Assembly (NCBI RefSeq): GCF_001571145.1
Contig: NZ_BCTF01000007.1
Location: 62,001 to 126,000 of the forward strand
Length of the DNA: 64,000 bases
Origin: Hydrogenophaga flava NBRC 102514
Lineage (GTDB): Bacteria > Pseudomonadota > Gammaproteobacteria > Burkholderiales > Burkholderiaceae_C
Reading direction: 5' to 3'
The notes beneath the pieces are model-generated. The model was not told the DNA's origin. It searched no databases and worked only from the letters and a program-made list of their open reading frames with translations. The position numbers and the translations under genes were made by a program. Position 1 is the first letter of the stretch. Each line of letters opens with the position of its first letter. Shown here piece after piece: positions 1 to 7,859 of this stretch.

Positions 1-583
1 CGCCCATGCCCAGCGGCAGCAGCACCTTGGTGGCCTCCTGCCAGAGGGTGGCGCCGTCCATGCGCGCGGCTTCCAGGATCTCGTGCGGGATCTCCTTGAA
101 GGACGAATACAGCATCCAGACCATGATGGGCAGGTTGGACAGCGTGAACACGATGATCAGGCCCAGCTGCGTGTCCAGCAGCTGGCTCTTTTGCGCCATC
201 ACGTAGATGGGCACCAGGGCGCCCACGGCCGGCATCATCTTGGTGGAGAGCATCCACATCAGGATGTCCTTGTCGCGCTTGCCCTTGTGGAAGGCCATCG
301 CGTAGGCGGCGGGGGCGGCGATGGCCAGTCCCAGCAAGGTGGACACCACGCTGGTGACCACCGAGTTCCAGGCGTAGTGCAGGTAGTCGCTGCGCTCCTG
401 CACCTCGTGGAAGTTCTCCAGCGTGGGCGAGAAGAACAGTTCGGGCGGCACCGCGATGGCCTGCAGCTCGGTCTTGAACGCGGTCAGCAGCAGCCAGCCC
501 AGCGGGAAGAACAGCAGCAGGGCCACCGCCCATGCGGCCACGGTGCGCACAAGATAGGCCGGTGTGTAGATGGAGGCTCTCAT
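1..583 (-). CDS. Sugar/polyol ABC transporter permease, MalG-type (partial)
   Basis: This is the second inner-membrane permease of a carbohydrate ABC importer; its 3' part lies outside the window, so about 194 residues are visible. The protein starts with a short cytoplasmic stretch and a first membrane helix rich in Ala, Leu and Phe at about residues 10-30, followed by further hydrophobic segments. The cytoplasmic EAA loop that docks on the ATPase is visible as EAARMDGATLWQEA near the window edge. The start is the ATG at 581-583. It lies downstream of the other permease and the binding protein on the same strand, in the order binding protein, MalF-like, MalG-like that is typical of SmoEFG/MtlEFG polyol transporters. 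The ATPase and a polyol dehydrogenase would be expected beyond the left edge. The family assignment is firm; the substrate is inferred from the binding protein. Confidence 0.9.
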   Translation of the reverse strand, partial: MRASIYTPAYLVRTVAAWAVALLLFFPLGWLLLTAFKTELQAIAVPPELFFSPTLENFHEVQERSDYLHYAWNSVVTSVVSTLLGLAIAAPAAYAMAFHKGKRDKDILMWMLSTKMMPAVGALVPIYVMAQKSQLLDTQLGLIIVFTLSNLPIMVWMLYSSFKEIPHEILEAARMDGATLWQEATKVLLPLGMG

Positions 584-701
584 GCGAAGCAACCTTTGCG
601 CGAAGTGTCTGGTCGAGGGGCGCCGCGGAACCGGCTTTGCCGGGCCGCAGGCGCCGCCCCCTTGAGGGGGACGAGCGGAGCGAGGCAGGGGTGGGCCATG
701 T
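584..701 (-). repeat. GC-rich intergenic element between permease genes
   Basis: The 118-bp spacer holds an imperfect palindromic GC-rich block around 645-700, including CCCCTTGAGGGGG and GAGCGGAGCGAGGCAGGGG. Short elements of this style recur between genes in Comamonadaceae genomes. A related but not identical element sits at about 40441-40520. It splits two genes that are usually adjacent and may act as an mRNA hairpin. That role is inference. Confidence 0.45.
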
Positions 702-1580
702 TCATTTGTCCAGGTTCTTGCCGACCATGCGGATCAGGAAGATCGCGGCGATGTTCGCCAGCAGCACGGCGAACAGGGCACCGGCCGAGGCCACGCCGGC
801 ATCGAAGTTCAGCAGCGCCTGCTTGAAGATCAGGAAGGCCACGTTGGTGCTGGCGTCGCCCGGGCCACCGCCGGTGGTGGTGTAGATCTCGGCGAAGACG
901 CTGAGCAAAAAGATCAGTTCGATCATCACCACCACGGCCACCGAACGGCCCAGGTGCGGGATGTAGAGGTAACGCAGCTGTTGCCCGTAGGTGGCGCCGT
1001 CCATGCGCGCGGCTTCCAGCTGCTCGCGGTCCATGCTCTGCAGCGCGGTCATGAAGATCAGCGTGGCAAAGGGCAGCCACTGCCAGCTCACCATGACGAT
1101 CACCGAGAACAGCGGGTGGTCGGTGAGCCAGTCCACCGGCGCGGCGCCGAAGAAGGCCCAGACCTGGGCCAGCACGCCGTAGATGGGGTTCATCATCATG
1201 TTCTTCCACATCAGCGCGTTGACCGTGGGCATGACGAAGAAGGGCGAGATCAGCAGCACGCGCACCAGGCCGCGGCCGGCGAAGGGCTCGTTGATCAGCA
1301 GGGCGATGGCCACGCCCAGGATCACGGTGATCAGGATCACGCTGCCCAGCAGCAGGATGGTGTTGATCACCGAGGTCGTGAACGACGGATCGGTCACGAA
1401 GTATTCGAAGTTCTCCAGCCCGACGAAGCCGCTCTGGTCGGGTTGCATCAGGTTGTAGCGGATGACGGAGAAATAGATCGTCATCACCAGCGGCACGATC
1501 ATCCACAGGAAGAGCGTGGCCACCGCGGGCGTCAGCAGAAGACGCGGCAGGGTGCGCGATGTGGGGCGGTTCATGGCCAT
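702..1580 (-). CDS. Sugar/polyol ABC transporter permease, MalF-type
   Basis: This 292-residue inner-membrane permease has about six predicted helices. The first is at about residues 12-38 (LTPAVATLFLWMIVPLVMTI). The EAA loop near residue 190 reads EAARMDGATYGQQL. Length and motif order match the MalF/SmoF branch of the CUT1 carbohydrate uptake family. It should form a heterodimer with the MalG-type permease downstream and receive substrate from the periplasmic binding protein encoded just upstream on the same strand. Two in-frame Met codons lie close together at the start; the first, at 1580, is used here. Sorbitol or mannitol is the best guess for substrate, from the binding protein. Other polyols or sugars cannot be excluded. 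Confidence 0.9.
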   Translation of the reverse strand: MAMNRPTSRTLPRLLLTPAVATLFLWMIVPLVMTIYFSVIRYNLMQPDQSGFVGLENFEYFVTDPSFTTSVINTILLLGSVILITVILGVAIALLINEPFAGRGLVRVLLISPFFVMPTVNALMWKNMMMNPIYGVLAQVWAFFGAAPVDWLTDHPLFSVIVMVSWQWLPFATLIFMTALQSMDREQLEAARMDGATYGQQLRYLYIPHLGRSVAVVVMIELIFLLSVFAEIYTTTGGGPGDASTNVAFLIFKQALLNFDAGVASAGALFAVLLANIAAIFLIRMVGKNLDK

Positions 1581-1598
1581 GGACGTGAGAGGGGAAAG

Positions 1599-1624
1599 CC
1601 CCTCCCCGCGGGCGGGAGAGGGGG
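1599..1624 (-). terminator. Stable hairpin after the binding-protein gene
   Basis: On the minus strand, CCCCTC-TCCCGC pairs with GCGGGGAGGGG, giving a stem of about eleven base pairs followed by a pyrimidine stretch with only a short T run. It lies between the binding-protein stop and the first permease. It could be a partial terminator or an mRNA-stabilising hairpin that keeps the binding protein in excess. Its function is inferred from position and structure. Confidence 0.45.
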
Positions 1625-1653
1625 CGGTCAGACCGTGTGGGGTCTGCAGTGGC

Positions 1654-2958
1654 TTACTTGTAGTAGCCGGCCTTCTTCATCTCGCGTTCGGCGGCGACCT
1701 GCGAGGCCTTCAGCGCGTCGTCCACGCTGGTCTTGCCGGCGAGCGCGGCGCTCATCTGCTGGCCCACGGCGATGCCGATGGACTGGAACTCCGGAATGGC
1801 GGCGAACTGCACGCCCACATACGGGCTCTTGGGCAGGGTCGAGTCGGTCGGGTTGGCCGATTCGATGGCCTTGAGCTCGGCGGCGGCGAAGCGGGCCGCC
1901 TTCTGGAATTCCGGCGAGGCGTAGGTGCTCTTGCGGGTGCCGGTGGGCACGTTGGCCCAGCCGTTGGTCTTGGCAACCAGCTGGATGTATTCCTTGCTGG
2001 TGGCCCAGGTCACGAACTTCTGGGCCGCGTCGACTTTCTTCGAGCCGGCGGGGATGGCCAGGTTCCAGGACCACAGCCAGTTCGCGCCCTTCGGGGTCAC
2101 GGCGGTGGGCGCCTGGGCAAAAGCCATCTGGTCGGCCACCTTGGACTGCTTGGGGTCGCTCACGAACGAGGCGGCGATGGTGGCGTCGATCCACATGCCG
2201 CACTTGCCCGAGTTGGTCAGCGCCAGGATTTCGTTGAAGCTGTTGTTCGACGAGCCGGGCGGGCCGTAGTTCTTCAGCAGGTCGACGTAGAAGGTGATCG
2301 CGTCCTTCCAGGGCTTGCTCTCCAGCTGGGGCTTCCAGCTCATGTCGAACCACTGGCCGCCGTGGGTGTTGACCAGGGTGGACAGGAAGGCCATGTTGTC
2401 GCCCCAGCCCGGCTTGCCGCGCAGGCAGATGCCGTAGGTGTTGGGCGGGTTGTGGATCTTGGCGGCCAGGGCCTTGATGTCGGTCCAGGTCGGGTTGTCG
2501 GCGACCTTGATGCCGGCTTTGTCGGCCAGGTCCTTGCGGTACATCAGCATGGACGATTCGCCGTAGAACGGGGCGGCGAACAGCTTGCCGTCCACCGTCA
2601 GGCCACCGCGCACGGCGGGCAGCAGGTCGTTCACGTCGTAGGCGGCATCGGTCTTGAGCTCGGTGAGCCAGCCCTTCTTGCCCCAGATCGGCGCTTCGTA
2701 CATGCCGATGGTCATGATGTCGAACTGGCCGCCCCTGGTGGCGATGTCGGTCGTCACGCGCTGGCGCAGCACGCCTTCTTCCAGCGTGACCCACTTGAGC
2801 TTGATGTCGGGGTTGGCGGCCTCGAAGTTCTTCGAGAGCTTCTGCATCTCGATCATGTGGCCGTTGTTCACGGTCGCGATCACGAGTTCGGTGGCGGCGT
2901 GGGCGCCCGCGGCGGCCAGCAGGCCAGCGGCGAACACAGTGGCAAGGCGGAATTTCAC
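1654..2958 (-). CDS. Periplasmic sugar/polyol-binding protein (SmoE/MtlE-like)
   Basis: This 434-residue extracytoplasmic solute-binding protein belongs to family 1. It opens with a clear Sec signal peptide, MKFRLATVFAAGLLAAAGAHA, with cleavage expected after the AHA motif. The mature part begins with TELVIATVNNGHMIEMQKL and continues with the RGGQFDIMTIGMYEAPIWGKKGWL region, which closely resembles sorbitol/mannitol-binding proteins SmoE and MtlE. It should deliver the ligand to the two permeases encoded next on the same strand. A good ribosome site (AGGAGACAACC on the coding strand) precedes the ATG at 2958. The 220-bp leader upstream probably carries the operon promoter. The assignment as a CUT1 polyol-binding protein is strong; the exact ligand is inferred. 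Confidence 0.9.
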   Translation of the reverse strand: MKFRLATVFAAGLLAAAGAHAATELVIATVNNGHMIEMQKLSKNFEAANPDIKLKWVTLEEGVLRQRVTTDIATRGGQFDIMTIGMYEAPIWGKKGWLTELKTDAAYDVNDLLPAVRGGLTVDGKLFAAPFYGESSMLMYRKDLADKAGIKVADNPTWTDIKALAAKIHNPPNTYGICLRGKPGWGDNMAFLSTLVNTHGGQWFDMSWKPQLESKPWKDAITFYVDLLKNYGPPGSSNNSFNEILALTNSGKCGMWIDATIAASFVSDPKQSKVADQMAFAQAPTAVTPKGANWLWSWNLAIPAGSKKVDAAQKFVTWATSKEYIQLVAKTNGWANVPTGTRKSTYASPEFQKAARFAAAELKAIESANPTDSTLPKSPYVGVQFAAIPEFQSIGIAVGQQMSAALAGKTSVDDALKASQVAAEREMKKAGYYK

Positions 2959-3178
2959 AGGTTGTCTCCTGAGGTGGGTGGTGGCGTTCGTCTGGGTTCA
3001 ACGGTGTCTGAAACCGTGAGGCGGATTCTGGGCACCTTCTGGCCCGCGGTTTGTACAAAAACCGGCCAAATATGTACTTGCTTGCGCTATTGGGCTGGGA
3101 TTAACCCTAGGTGCCGGCAAAAAGTATGTGCCACCCGCAAAAGGGTACTTCGCGGGTGCAGCAAGGTATCGAAAAGGC
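2959..3178. promoter_or_regulatory. Leader and promoter region of the polyol transporter operon
   Basis: This gene-free stretch between the LacI-type regulator and the binding protein contains the palindrome TTTGTACAAA at 3050-3059. It also has a short hairpin, CACCCGC/GCGGGTG, at 3132-3158 that could end the regulator transcript. GTACTT occurs twice, at 3074-3079 and 3145-3150. Any of these could be operator half-sites. None matches a motif I can name with certainty. Confidence 0.4.
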
Positions 3179-4213
3179 TCAGGTGGAGGCGCGCAGCTGC
3201 AACTCGAAACCCAGGTCCACCGAGTGCCGGGCGGGTGTGTCGCCGCGCATCAGGCTCAGCAGCATCTGCGCGCTGGCCTCGCCGATGGCGCCGCGCGGCG
3301 TCGCCACGGTGGTCAGCGGCGGCAGCATCTGGTCGCTGCCCGAGAGGTCGTTGAAGCCCGCCACCGCCAGCCGCTGCGGCACGGCCACGCCCAGGCGCAG
3401 CGCAGCCAGCAGCCCGCCCTGGGCCAGGTCGTCGTTGCAGAAGAAGACGGCGTCGCAGCCGGGCTGCTCTTGCAGCAGCCGTTCCAGCAGTTCGCCGCCC
3501 AGCGCCATCGACGAGGGCCGCGGGTCCAGCCGTTCCAGCGCCGGGTCGTACAGGCCCTCGGCCTGCAGTGCGCGGCGGTAGCCCTCGGCGCGCTGCAGGG
3601 TGCGCGGGTCCAGCTGGGCGGCCACGAAGGCGATGCGCCGGCGGCCGCGCGCCAGCAGGTGGCGGGTGATGGCCTCGCCCGCGTCGCGCTGCGAGAAACC
3701 CACGCAGTACTGCGCCGGGTCGGTGGACAGTTCCATCAGGTGCACGCAGGGCACGCCGCTGTGCGCCATCAGTTCGCGCGTGGCTGCGTTCTGGTCGATG
3801 CCGGTCACCAGCAGGCCGGCGGGCCGGTGCTGCAGCTGCTCGCGCAGCAGCTGTTCTTCTTCGTCGGGGCTGTAGTGGGTGATGCCGATCAGCGTCTGGT
3901 AGCCGGCGGGGCGCAGCGTGCGCTGCACCGCCTCCAGCAGGTCGACGAACAGGGCGTTGGAGAGCATCGGAATCAGCACCGCCACGTGCGAGCCGTGGCG
4001 CGAGGCGAGGGCGCGCGCCGCGGGGTCGGGCACGTAGCGCAGCTGCTGCGCCGCCTCCCGGACGCGCCCGGCCAGCACCGGGTCCACGGTGCGCTCGCCG
4101 CGCAGGGCGCGCGAGACGGTGATCGGGCTCACACCCGCCAGCGCCGCGACGTCGGCCAGGGTCACCCGGCCGGTGGCGCGGGGGCGGGAAGGGGGTGGGG
4201 GCGCGGGAGGCAT
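3179..4213 (-). CDS. LacI-family transcriptional regulator (gluconate repressor GntR-like)
   Basis: This 344-residue repressor has a LacI helix-turn-helix at about residues 16-40 (RVTLADVAALAGVSPITVSR) and a hinge ending in a NALFVDLLEAV-type junction. A periplasmic-binding-like effector domain follows (LIPMLSNALF, GFNDLSGSDQML). The sequence style is that of GntR/IdnR gluconate repressors. It faces the gluconokinase and TRAP transporter genes, and two identical palindromes lie in the shared spacer, one 40 bp upstream of its own start. It should therefore repress both the gluconate operon and itself, with gluconate or 6-phosphogluconate relieving repression. It could also act on the polyol transporter downstream, but no copy of the palindrome is seen there. 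The first 15 residues are low-complexity, so a later start is possible. Confidence 0.85.
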   Translation of the reverse strand: MPPAPPPPSRPRATGRVTLADVAALAGVSPITVSRALRGERTVDPVLAGRVREAAQQLRYVPDPAARALASRHGSHVAVLIPMLSNALFVDLLEAVQRTLRPAGYQTLIGITHYSPDEEEQLLREQLQHRPAGLLVTGIDQNAATRELMAHSGVPCVHLMELSTDPAQYCVGFSQRDAGEAITRHLLARGRRRIAFVAAQLDPRTLQRAEGYRRALQAEGLYDPALERLDPRPSSMALGGELLERLLQEQPGCDAVFFCNDDLAQGGLLAALRLGVAVPQRLAVAGFNDLSGSDQMLPPLTTVATPRGAIGEASAQMLLSLMRGDTPARHSVDLGFELQLRAST

Positions 4214-4252
4214 CAGGGTTTTTACGGGTGTCGGCCAGGGATCATAGCCCTA

Positions 4253-4266
4253 AGATAGCGCTATCT
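4253..4266. promoter_or_regulatory. Putative LacI-family operator O1
   Basis: The perfect 14-bp palindrome AGATAGCGCTATCT has the central CG typical of LacI-family operators. It lies 40 bp upstream of the regulator gene and is identical to a second copy 91 bp away, next to gntK. The match between copies and the divergent gene pair support an operator role. Confidence 0.75.
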
Positions 4267-4343
4267 CAACGCGGCAGACCCCCTCGGAAACCCGATCTGC
4301 CCCACGCCCGGCCTGGCCACAGGCCGTTTTTTCTTCCTACAAA

Positions 4344-4357
4344 AGATAGCGCTATCT
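4344..4357. promoter_or_regulatory. Putative LacI-family operator O2, abutting gntK
   Basis: This second exact copy of AGATAGCGCTATCT ends five bases before the gntK ATG at 4363. No Shine-Dalgarno sequence separates it from the start. A weak promoter guess is TGGCCA at 4314-4319 and TACAAA at 4338-4343, which would put the transcription start inside the palindrome and give a nearly leaderless mRNA. With O1 it could hold the DNA in a repression loop. Confidence 0.75.
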
Positions 4358-4362
4358 CAAAA

Positions 4363-4890
4363 ATGAACACGGTTCAAAATGCGTCGCTGGTGATCATGGG
4401 CGTGGCCGGTTGCGGCAAGTCCAGCCTGGGCGCCGGTCTGGCCCAGCGCCTCGGGCTGCCGCTGATCGAAGGCGACGACCACCACAGCCCCGCGAGCCGG
4501 CAGAAGATGCGCGAAGGCATCGCCCTGACCGACGTCGACCGCGCCGGCTGGCTGGCAACCCTGGCCGACTTGCTGGCGCGCTCGCCCGGCGGCGTGGTGC
4601 TGACCTGCTCGGCCCTGCGGCGCGCCTACCGTGACCAGTTGCGCGCCGCGGCCCCGGGTCTGCGCTTCGTCTTCATCGACATCACGCCGGCGCTGGCCAG
4701 CGAACGCGTGGCCACGCGCTCGGCGCACTTCTTCAACACCGCGCTGGTGGACAGCCAGTTCGCCACCCTGGAATCGCCGGTGGGCGAGCCCGGCGTGCTG
4801 CGCGTCGACGCGGCCGAACCCCTGCCGCAGCTGCTGGACCAGGCCGCCGCCTGGGCCGCCGCCCCGTCCCCGAGCCAGGAGGCCGCATGA
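4363..4890 (+). CDS. gntK: Gluconokinase
   Basis: This 175-residue enzyme phosphorylates D-gluconate with ATP to 6-phosphogluconate in the cytoplasm, feeding the Entner-Doudoroff genes edd and eda found at 33507-35991. The P-loop GVAGCGKS is at residues 13-20. It is followed by the gluconokinase signature EGDDHHSPASRQKM and by DVDRAGWL. Length agrees with GntK/IdnK enzymes. The reading frame is open for 56 codons further upstream, but the ATG at 4363 gives the usual short N-terminus before the P-loop, and the upstream stretch contains both operators. The stop overlaps the start of the next gene (ATGA), so it is translationally coupled to the TRAP transporter. Repression by the divergent LacI-type protein is likely. 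Confidence 0.95.
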   Translation: MNTVQNASLVIMGVAGCGKSSLGAGLAQRLGLPLIEGDDHHSPASRQKMREGIALTDVDRAGWLATLADLLARSPGGVVLTCSALRRAYRDQLRAAAPGLRFVFIDITPALASERVATRSAHFFNTALVDSQFATLESPVGEPGVLRVDAAEPLPQLLDQAAAWAAAPSPSQEAA

Positions 4891-5393
4891 ACACGTCCGA
4901 CCAACCCAAGGCGCATCCCCTGCAGCGCGCGGCCCAGACCCTGATGGCCGCCTGCCTGGCGGTGATGGCCTGCTCCGTCTTCCTCAACGTGGTGCTGCGC
5001 TACGGCTTCGGCAGCGGCGTGGCCGCCAGCGAAGAACTCTCGCGCCTGCTGTTCGTCTGGATGGTGTTCCTCGGCGCCGCCGCGGCCTACCCGGCCGGCG
5101 AACACATGGCTTTCACCAGCCTGGTGGGCCTGCTGCGCCGCCGCCCGCTGGCCTTCAAGGCGGCCACGCTGCTGATCCGTCTGCTGGTGCTGCTGGCCTG
5201 CGTGCTGCTGGCGCGCGGCGCCTGGCAGCAGGTGGTGGTGGGCATGGACAGCCAATCGGTGGTGCTGAAGGTGCCGGCCGCGCTGCTGCCGCTGCCGGCG
5301 CTGCTGTGCGCCATCGCCATCGGCGCCATGGTGGTGTGGGAAATCATCAAGGCCAAACCGCTGGACCTCGGTCACGGCGTCGACGTGGAGTGA
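4887..5393 (+). CDS. TRAP transporter small permease, DctQ-type
   Basis: This 168-residue membrane protein has four hydrophobic segments. It carries the DctQ-family pattern SEELSRLLFVWMVFLGAAAAYP in the middle, where the first helices meet the cytoplasmic loop. It forms the small membrane subunit of a tripartite ATP-independent periplasmic transporter, driven by the sodium or proton gradient. Its start overlaps the gntK stop by four bases, and its stop is five bases before the large permease gene. The order kinase-DctQ-DctM-DctP strongly suggests uptake of gluconate or a closely related sugar acid. The substrate is inferred from context only. Confidence 0.9.
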   Translation: MNTSDQPKAHPLQRAAQTLMAACLAVMACSVFLNVVLRYGFGSGVAASEELSRLLFVWMVFLGAAAAYPAGEHMAFTSLVGLLRRRPLAFKAATLLIRLLVLLACVLLARGAWQQVVVGMDSQSVVLKVPAALLPLPALLCAIAIGAMVVWEIIKAKPLDLGHGVDVE

Positions 5394-5397
5394 TGTG

Positions 5398-6690
5398 ATG
5401 ACCGTCGAAGCCCAAGCCTTCATCGTCTTCGTGGTCGGCATGCTGGTGCTCATGGGCATCGGCATGAACATGGCCTTTGCCCTCTTGCTCACCGGCGCCG
5501 GCATGGCCTGGGTGATGGACTTTTTCGATACCCAGCTGCTGGCGCAGAACATGGTGGCGGGTGTGGACAGCTTCCCGCTGCTGGCCGTGCCTTTCTTCAT
5601 CCTGGCCGGCGAGCTGATGAACAGCGGCGGCATCAGCCGGCGCATCATCGAAATGGCCCAGACCTGGGTCGGCCACATCCGCGGCGGCTTGGGCTTCGTG
5701 GCCATCGGCGCGGCCGTGCTGATGGCGTCCATGAGCGGCTCGGCCCTGGCCGACACCGCGGCGCTGGCCACCATCCTGCTGCCCATGATGCGCGAGCACG
5801 GCTACCCCATGCACCGCTCGGCCGGGCTGATCGCCTCGGGCGGCATCATCGCGCCCATCATCCCGCCGTCCATGCCGTTCATCATCTACGGCGTCACCAC
5901 CAACACCTCCATCTCGGCGCTGTTCCTCTCGGGCATCGTGCCTGGCCTGATGATGGGCGCCGCGCTCATCGTCACCTGGAAGATCGTGCTCAAGGGCATG
6001 AATCTGCAGGACAACCCGCCGGTGCCGATGGCCGGCCGGCTGCGCGCCACGGCGCGCGCGTTCTGGGCGCTGCTGATGCCACTGATCATCATCGGCGGCA
6101 TGAAGACGGGGGTGTTCACGCCCACCGAGGCCGCCGTGGTGGCCGCGTTCTACGCGCTCGTGGTGTCGCTGTTCATCCACCGCGAAATGAAGATCGGCCA
6201 GCTGCACGGGGTGCTGGTGCGCGCCGCCAAAACCACGGCGGTGGTGATGTTCCTCTGCGCCGGTGCCCAGGTGGCCAGTTACATGATCACCCTGGCCGAC
6301 CTGCCCGGTGTGCTGGGCGGCTGGCTCGGCCCGCTGGTGGAGAACCCGCGCCTTCTGATGGCTGTGATGATGATCGTGCTCGTGCTCATCGGCACCGCGC
6401 TGGACCTCACACCCACCATCCTGATCTTCGCGCCGGTGATGCTGCCCATCGCCGTCAAGGCTGGCATCGACCCGGTGTACTTCGGCCTGATGTTCGTGCT
6501 CAACGGCGCCATCGGCCTCATCACGCCGCCCGTGGGCACCGTGCTCAACGTGGTGGCCGGCGTGGGCCGCCTGCCCATGCACCAGGTCATCAAGGGCGTG
6601 AACCCCTTCCTACTCAGCTACACGCTGGTGCTGGCCTTGTTTGTTTTGTTCCCGCAGATCGTCACCGCCCCCGTGGCGTGGATGCGCTGA
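5398..6690 (+). CDS. TRAP transporter large permease, DctM-type
   Basis: This 430-residue permease has about twelve predicted helices and the DctM hallmarks. The first half has AVPFFILAGELMNSGGISRR and ASMSGSALADTAALATILLPMM, followed by SGGIIAPIIPPSMPFIIYG. The second half has GAIGLITPPVGTVLNVVAG. It forms the substrate channel with the DctQ subunit. An in-frame GTG sits one codon earlier, but the GGAG at 5387-5390 is better spaced for the ATG at 5398. It belongs to the gluconate operon that starts at gntK. Family certain; substrate (gluconate or another sugar acid) inferred. Confidence 0.93.
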   Translation: MTVEAQAFIVFVVGMLVLMGIGMNMAFALLLTGAGMAWVMDFFDTQLLAQNMVAGVDSFPLLAVPFFILAGELMNSGGISRRIIEMAQTWVGHIRGGLGFVAIGAAVLMASMSGSALADTAALATILLPMMREHGYPMHRSAGLIASGGIIAPIIPPSMPFIIYGVTTNTSISALFLSGIVPGLMMGAALIVTWKIVLKGMNLQDNPPVPMAGRLRATARAFWALLMPLIIIGGMKTGVFTPTEAAVVAAFYALVVSLFIHREMKIGQLHGVLVRAAKTTAVVMFLCAGAQVASYMITLADLPGVLGGWLGPLVENPRLLMAVMMIVLVLIGTALDLTPTILIFAPVMLPIAVKAGIDPVYFGLMFVLNGAIGLITPPVGTVLNVVAGVGRLPMHQVIKGVNPFLLSYTLVLALFVLFPQIVTAPVAWMR

Positions 6691-6727
6691 TCGCCATTTG
6701 TCTGTTTTTTCACCCAAGGAGACTGTC

Positions 6728-7741
6728 ATGTCCATGTTCCGCCGCACCCTGATCGCCGCCACCGCCGTGGCCGCCTTCGCCGCCCCGTTTGCCAGCTTCG
6801 CGCAGGACATCAAGCCGCGCCTGATCCGCTTCGGTTACGGCCTCAACGAAGACTCCAACCAGGGCCGCGCCGTCAAGCTGTTCGCACAGGAAGTCGAGAA
6901 GGCCTCCGGCGGCAAGATGAAGGTGCGCGCCATCGGCGCCGCCGCGCTGGGCTCCGACGTGCAGATGCAGCAGGCCCTGATCGGCGGCGCGCAGGAAATG
7001 ATGGTCGGCTCCACCGCCACCCTGGTGGGCATCACCAAGGAAATGGCGATCTGGGACACGCCCTTCCTGTTCAACAACGCCAAGGAAGCCGACACCGTGC
7101 TCGACGGCCCGGTGGGTCAGAAGGTGATGGACAAGCTGCAGGAAAAAGGCCTGGTCGGCCTGGTGTACTGGGAGAACGGTTTCCGCAACCTCACCAACAA
7201 CAAGCAGCCCGTGGCCAAGCTGGAAGACCTCAACGGCATCAAGCTGCGTGTGATGCAGAACGACGTGTTCCTCAACAGCTTCAAGACCCTGGGCGCCAAC
7301 GCCATCCCGCTGCCGTTCTCCGAGCTGTTCACCGCGCTGGAAACCAAGACCGTCGACGGCCAGGAGAACCCCTACAACACCATCCTGTCGAGCAAGTTCT
7401 ACGAGGTGCAGAAGTACCTGACCGTGACCAACCACGTCTACAGCCCCTGGATCGTCACCGTGAGCAAGAAGTGGTGGGACGGCCTCTCGAAAGACGAGCA
7501 GAAGGTGCTGGCCGACGCCGCGAAGAAGAGCCGCGACTTCGAGCGCCAGGACACCCGCGCCGAAGCCGCCAAGGCCCTGGGCGACCTCAAGGCCAAGGGC
7601 ATGCAGGTCAACGAACTCAGCCCGGCCGAAGCCAACCGCATGCGCGAGAAGCTGGGCGCCGTCAACGCCAGCATCGCCGCCAACGTGGGCGAGGCGCTGT
7701 GGAAGGACACGCAGGCTGCTGTGGCCGCTGCGCGCAAGTGA
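6728..7741 (+). CDS. TRAP transporter substrate-binding protein, DctP-type
   Basis: This 337-residue periplasmic binding protein has a signal peptide of about 25 residues ending AFAAPFASFA. The mature part begins QDIKPRLIRFGYG. The DctP pattern is clear: LFAQEVEKASGGKMKVRA, the central LNGIKLRVMQNDVF segment with its conserved Arg for carboxylate binding, and VDGQENPYNTI. The carboxylate-binding arginine fits a sugar-acid ligand such as gluconate. The frame is open further upstream, but AAGGAGACTGTC just before the ATG at 6728 fixes the start. It is the last gene of the gntK operon and is followed by an intrinsic terminator. Confidence 0.93.
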   Translation: MSMFRRTLIAATAVAAFAAPFASFAQDIKPRLIRFGYGLNEDSNQGRAVKLFAQEVEKASGGKMKVRAIGAAALGSDVQMQQALIGGAQEMMVGSTATLVGITKEMAIWDTPFLFNNAKEADTVLDGPVGQKVMDKLQEKGLVGLVYWENGFRNLTNNKQPVAKLEDLNGIKLRVMQNDVFLNSFKTLGANAIPLPFSELFTALETKTVDGQENPYNTILSSKFYEVQKYLTVTNHVYSPWIVTVSKKWWDGLSKDEQKVLADAAKKSRDFERQDTRAEAAKALGDLKAKGMQVNELSPAEANRMREKLGAVNASIAANVGEALWKDTQAAVAAARK

Positions 7742-7782
7742 TCTGAGCCCGCTGCCCGCATCGGCGCGGGCGTGTTTTGCAC

Positions 7783-7814
7783 AAGCCGGCCTTGCCCAAG
7801 GTCGGCTTTTTTGT
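7783..7814 (+). terminator. Intrinsic terminator after the gluconate TRAP operon
   Basis: The stem AAGCCGGCCTT/AAGGTCGGCTT, with loop GCCC and one G-T pair, is followed by TTTTTTG. It lies 42 bp after the binding-protein stop and is a classical Rho-independent terminator. A second GC hairpin with a T stretch is at 7747-7778. Confidence 0.85.
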
Positions 7815-7859
7815 TTTCATGGGCCTCTTTCACGAGCCCAGGCTCCGCAGGGACACGCC

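Noticed and set aside
3050-3059. TTTGTACAAA as a strong operator for the polyol operon
   Set aside because: It is a single short palindrome with no second copy and no match to a known AraC or LacI site, so it is only listed as part of the leader.
1516-3354. Long open frames opposite or out of frame with the polyol transporter genes (up to 612 codons)
   Set aside because: They are a by-product of high GC at third codon positions, have low-complexity His/Gly/Arg-rich translations and overlap genes with clear families.
4195-4362. Longer N-terminus for gluconokinase starting at 4195
   Set aside because: It runs through both operators and part of the LacI gene leader, and adds 56 residues unlike any gluconokinase.
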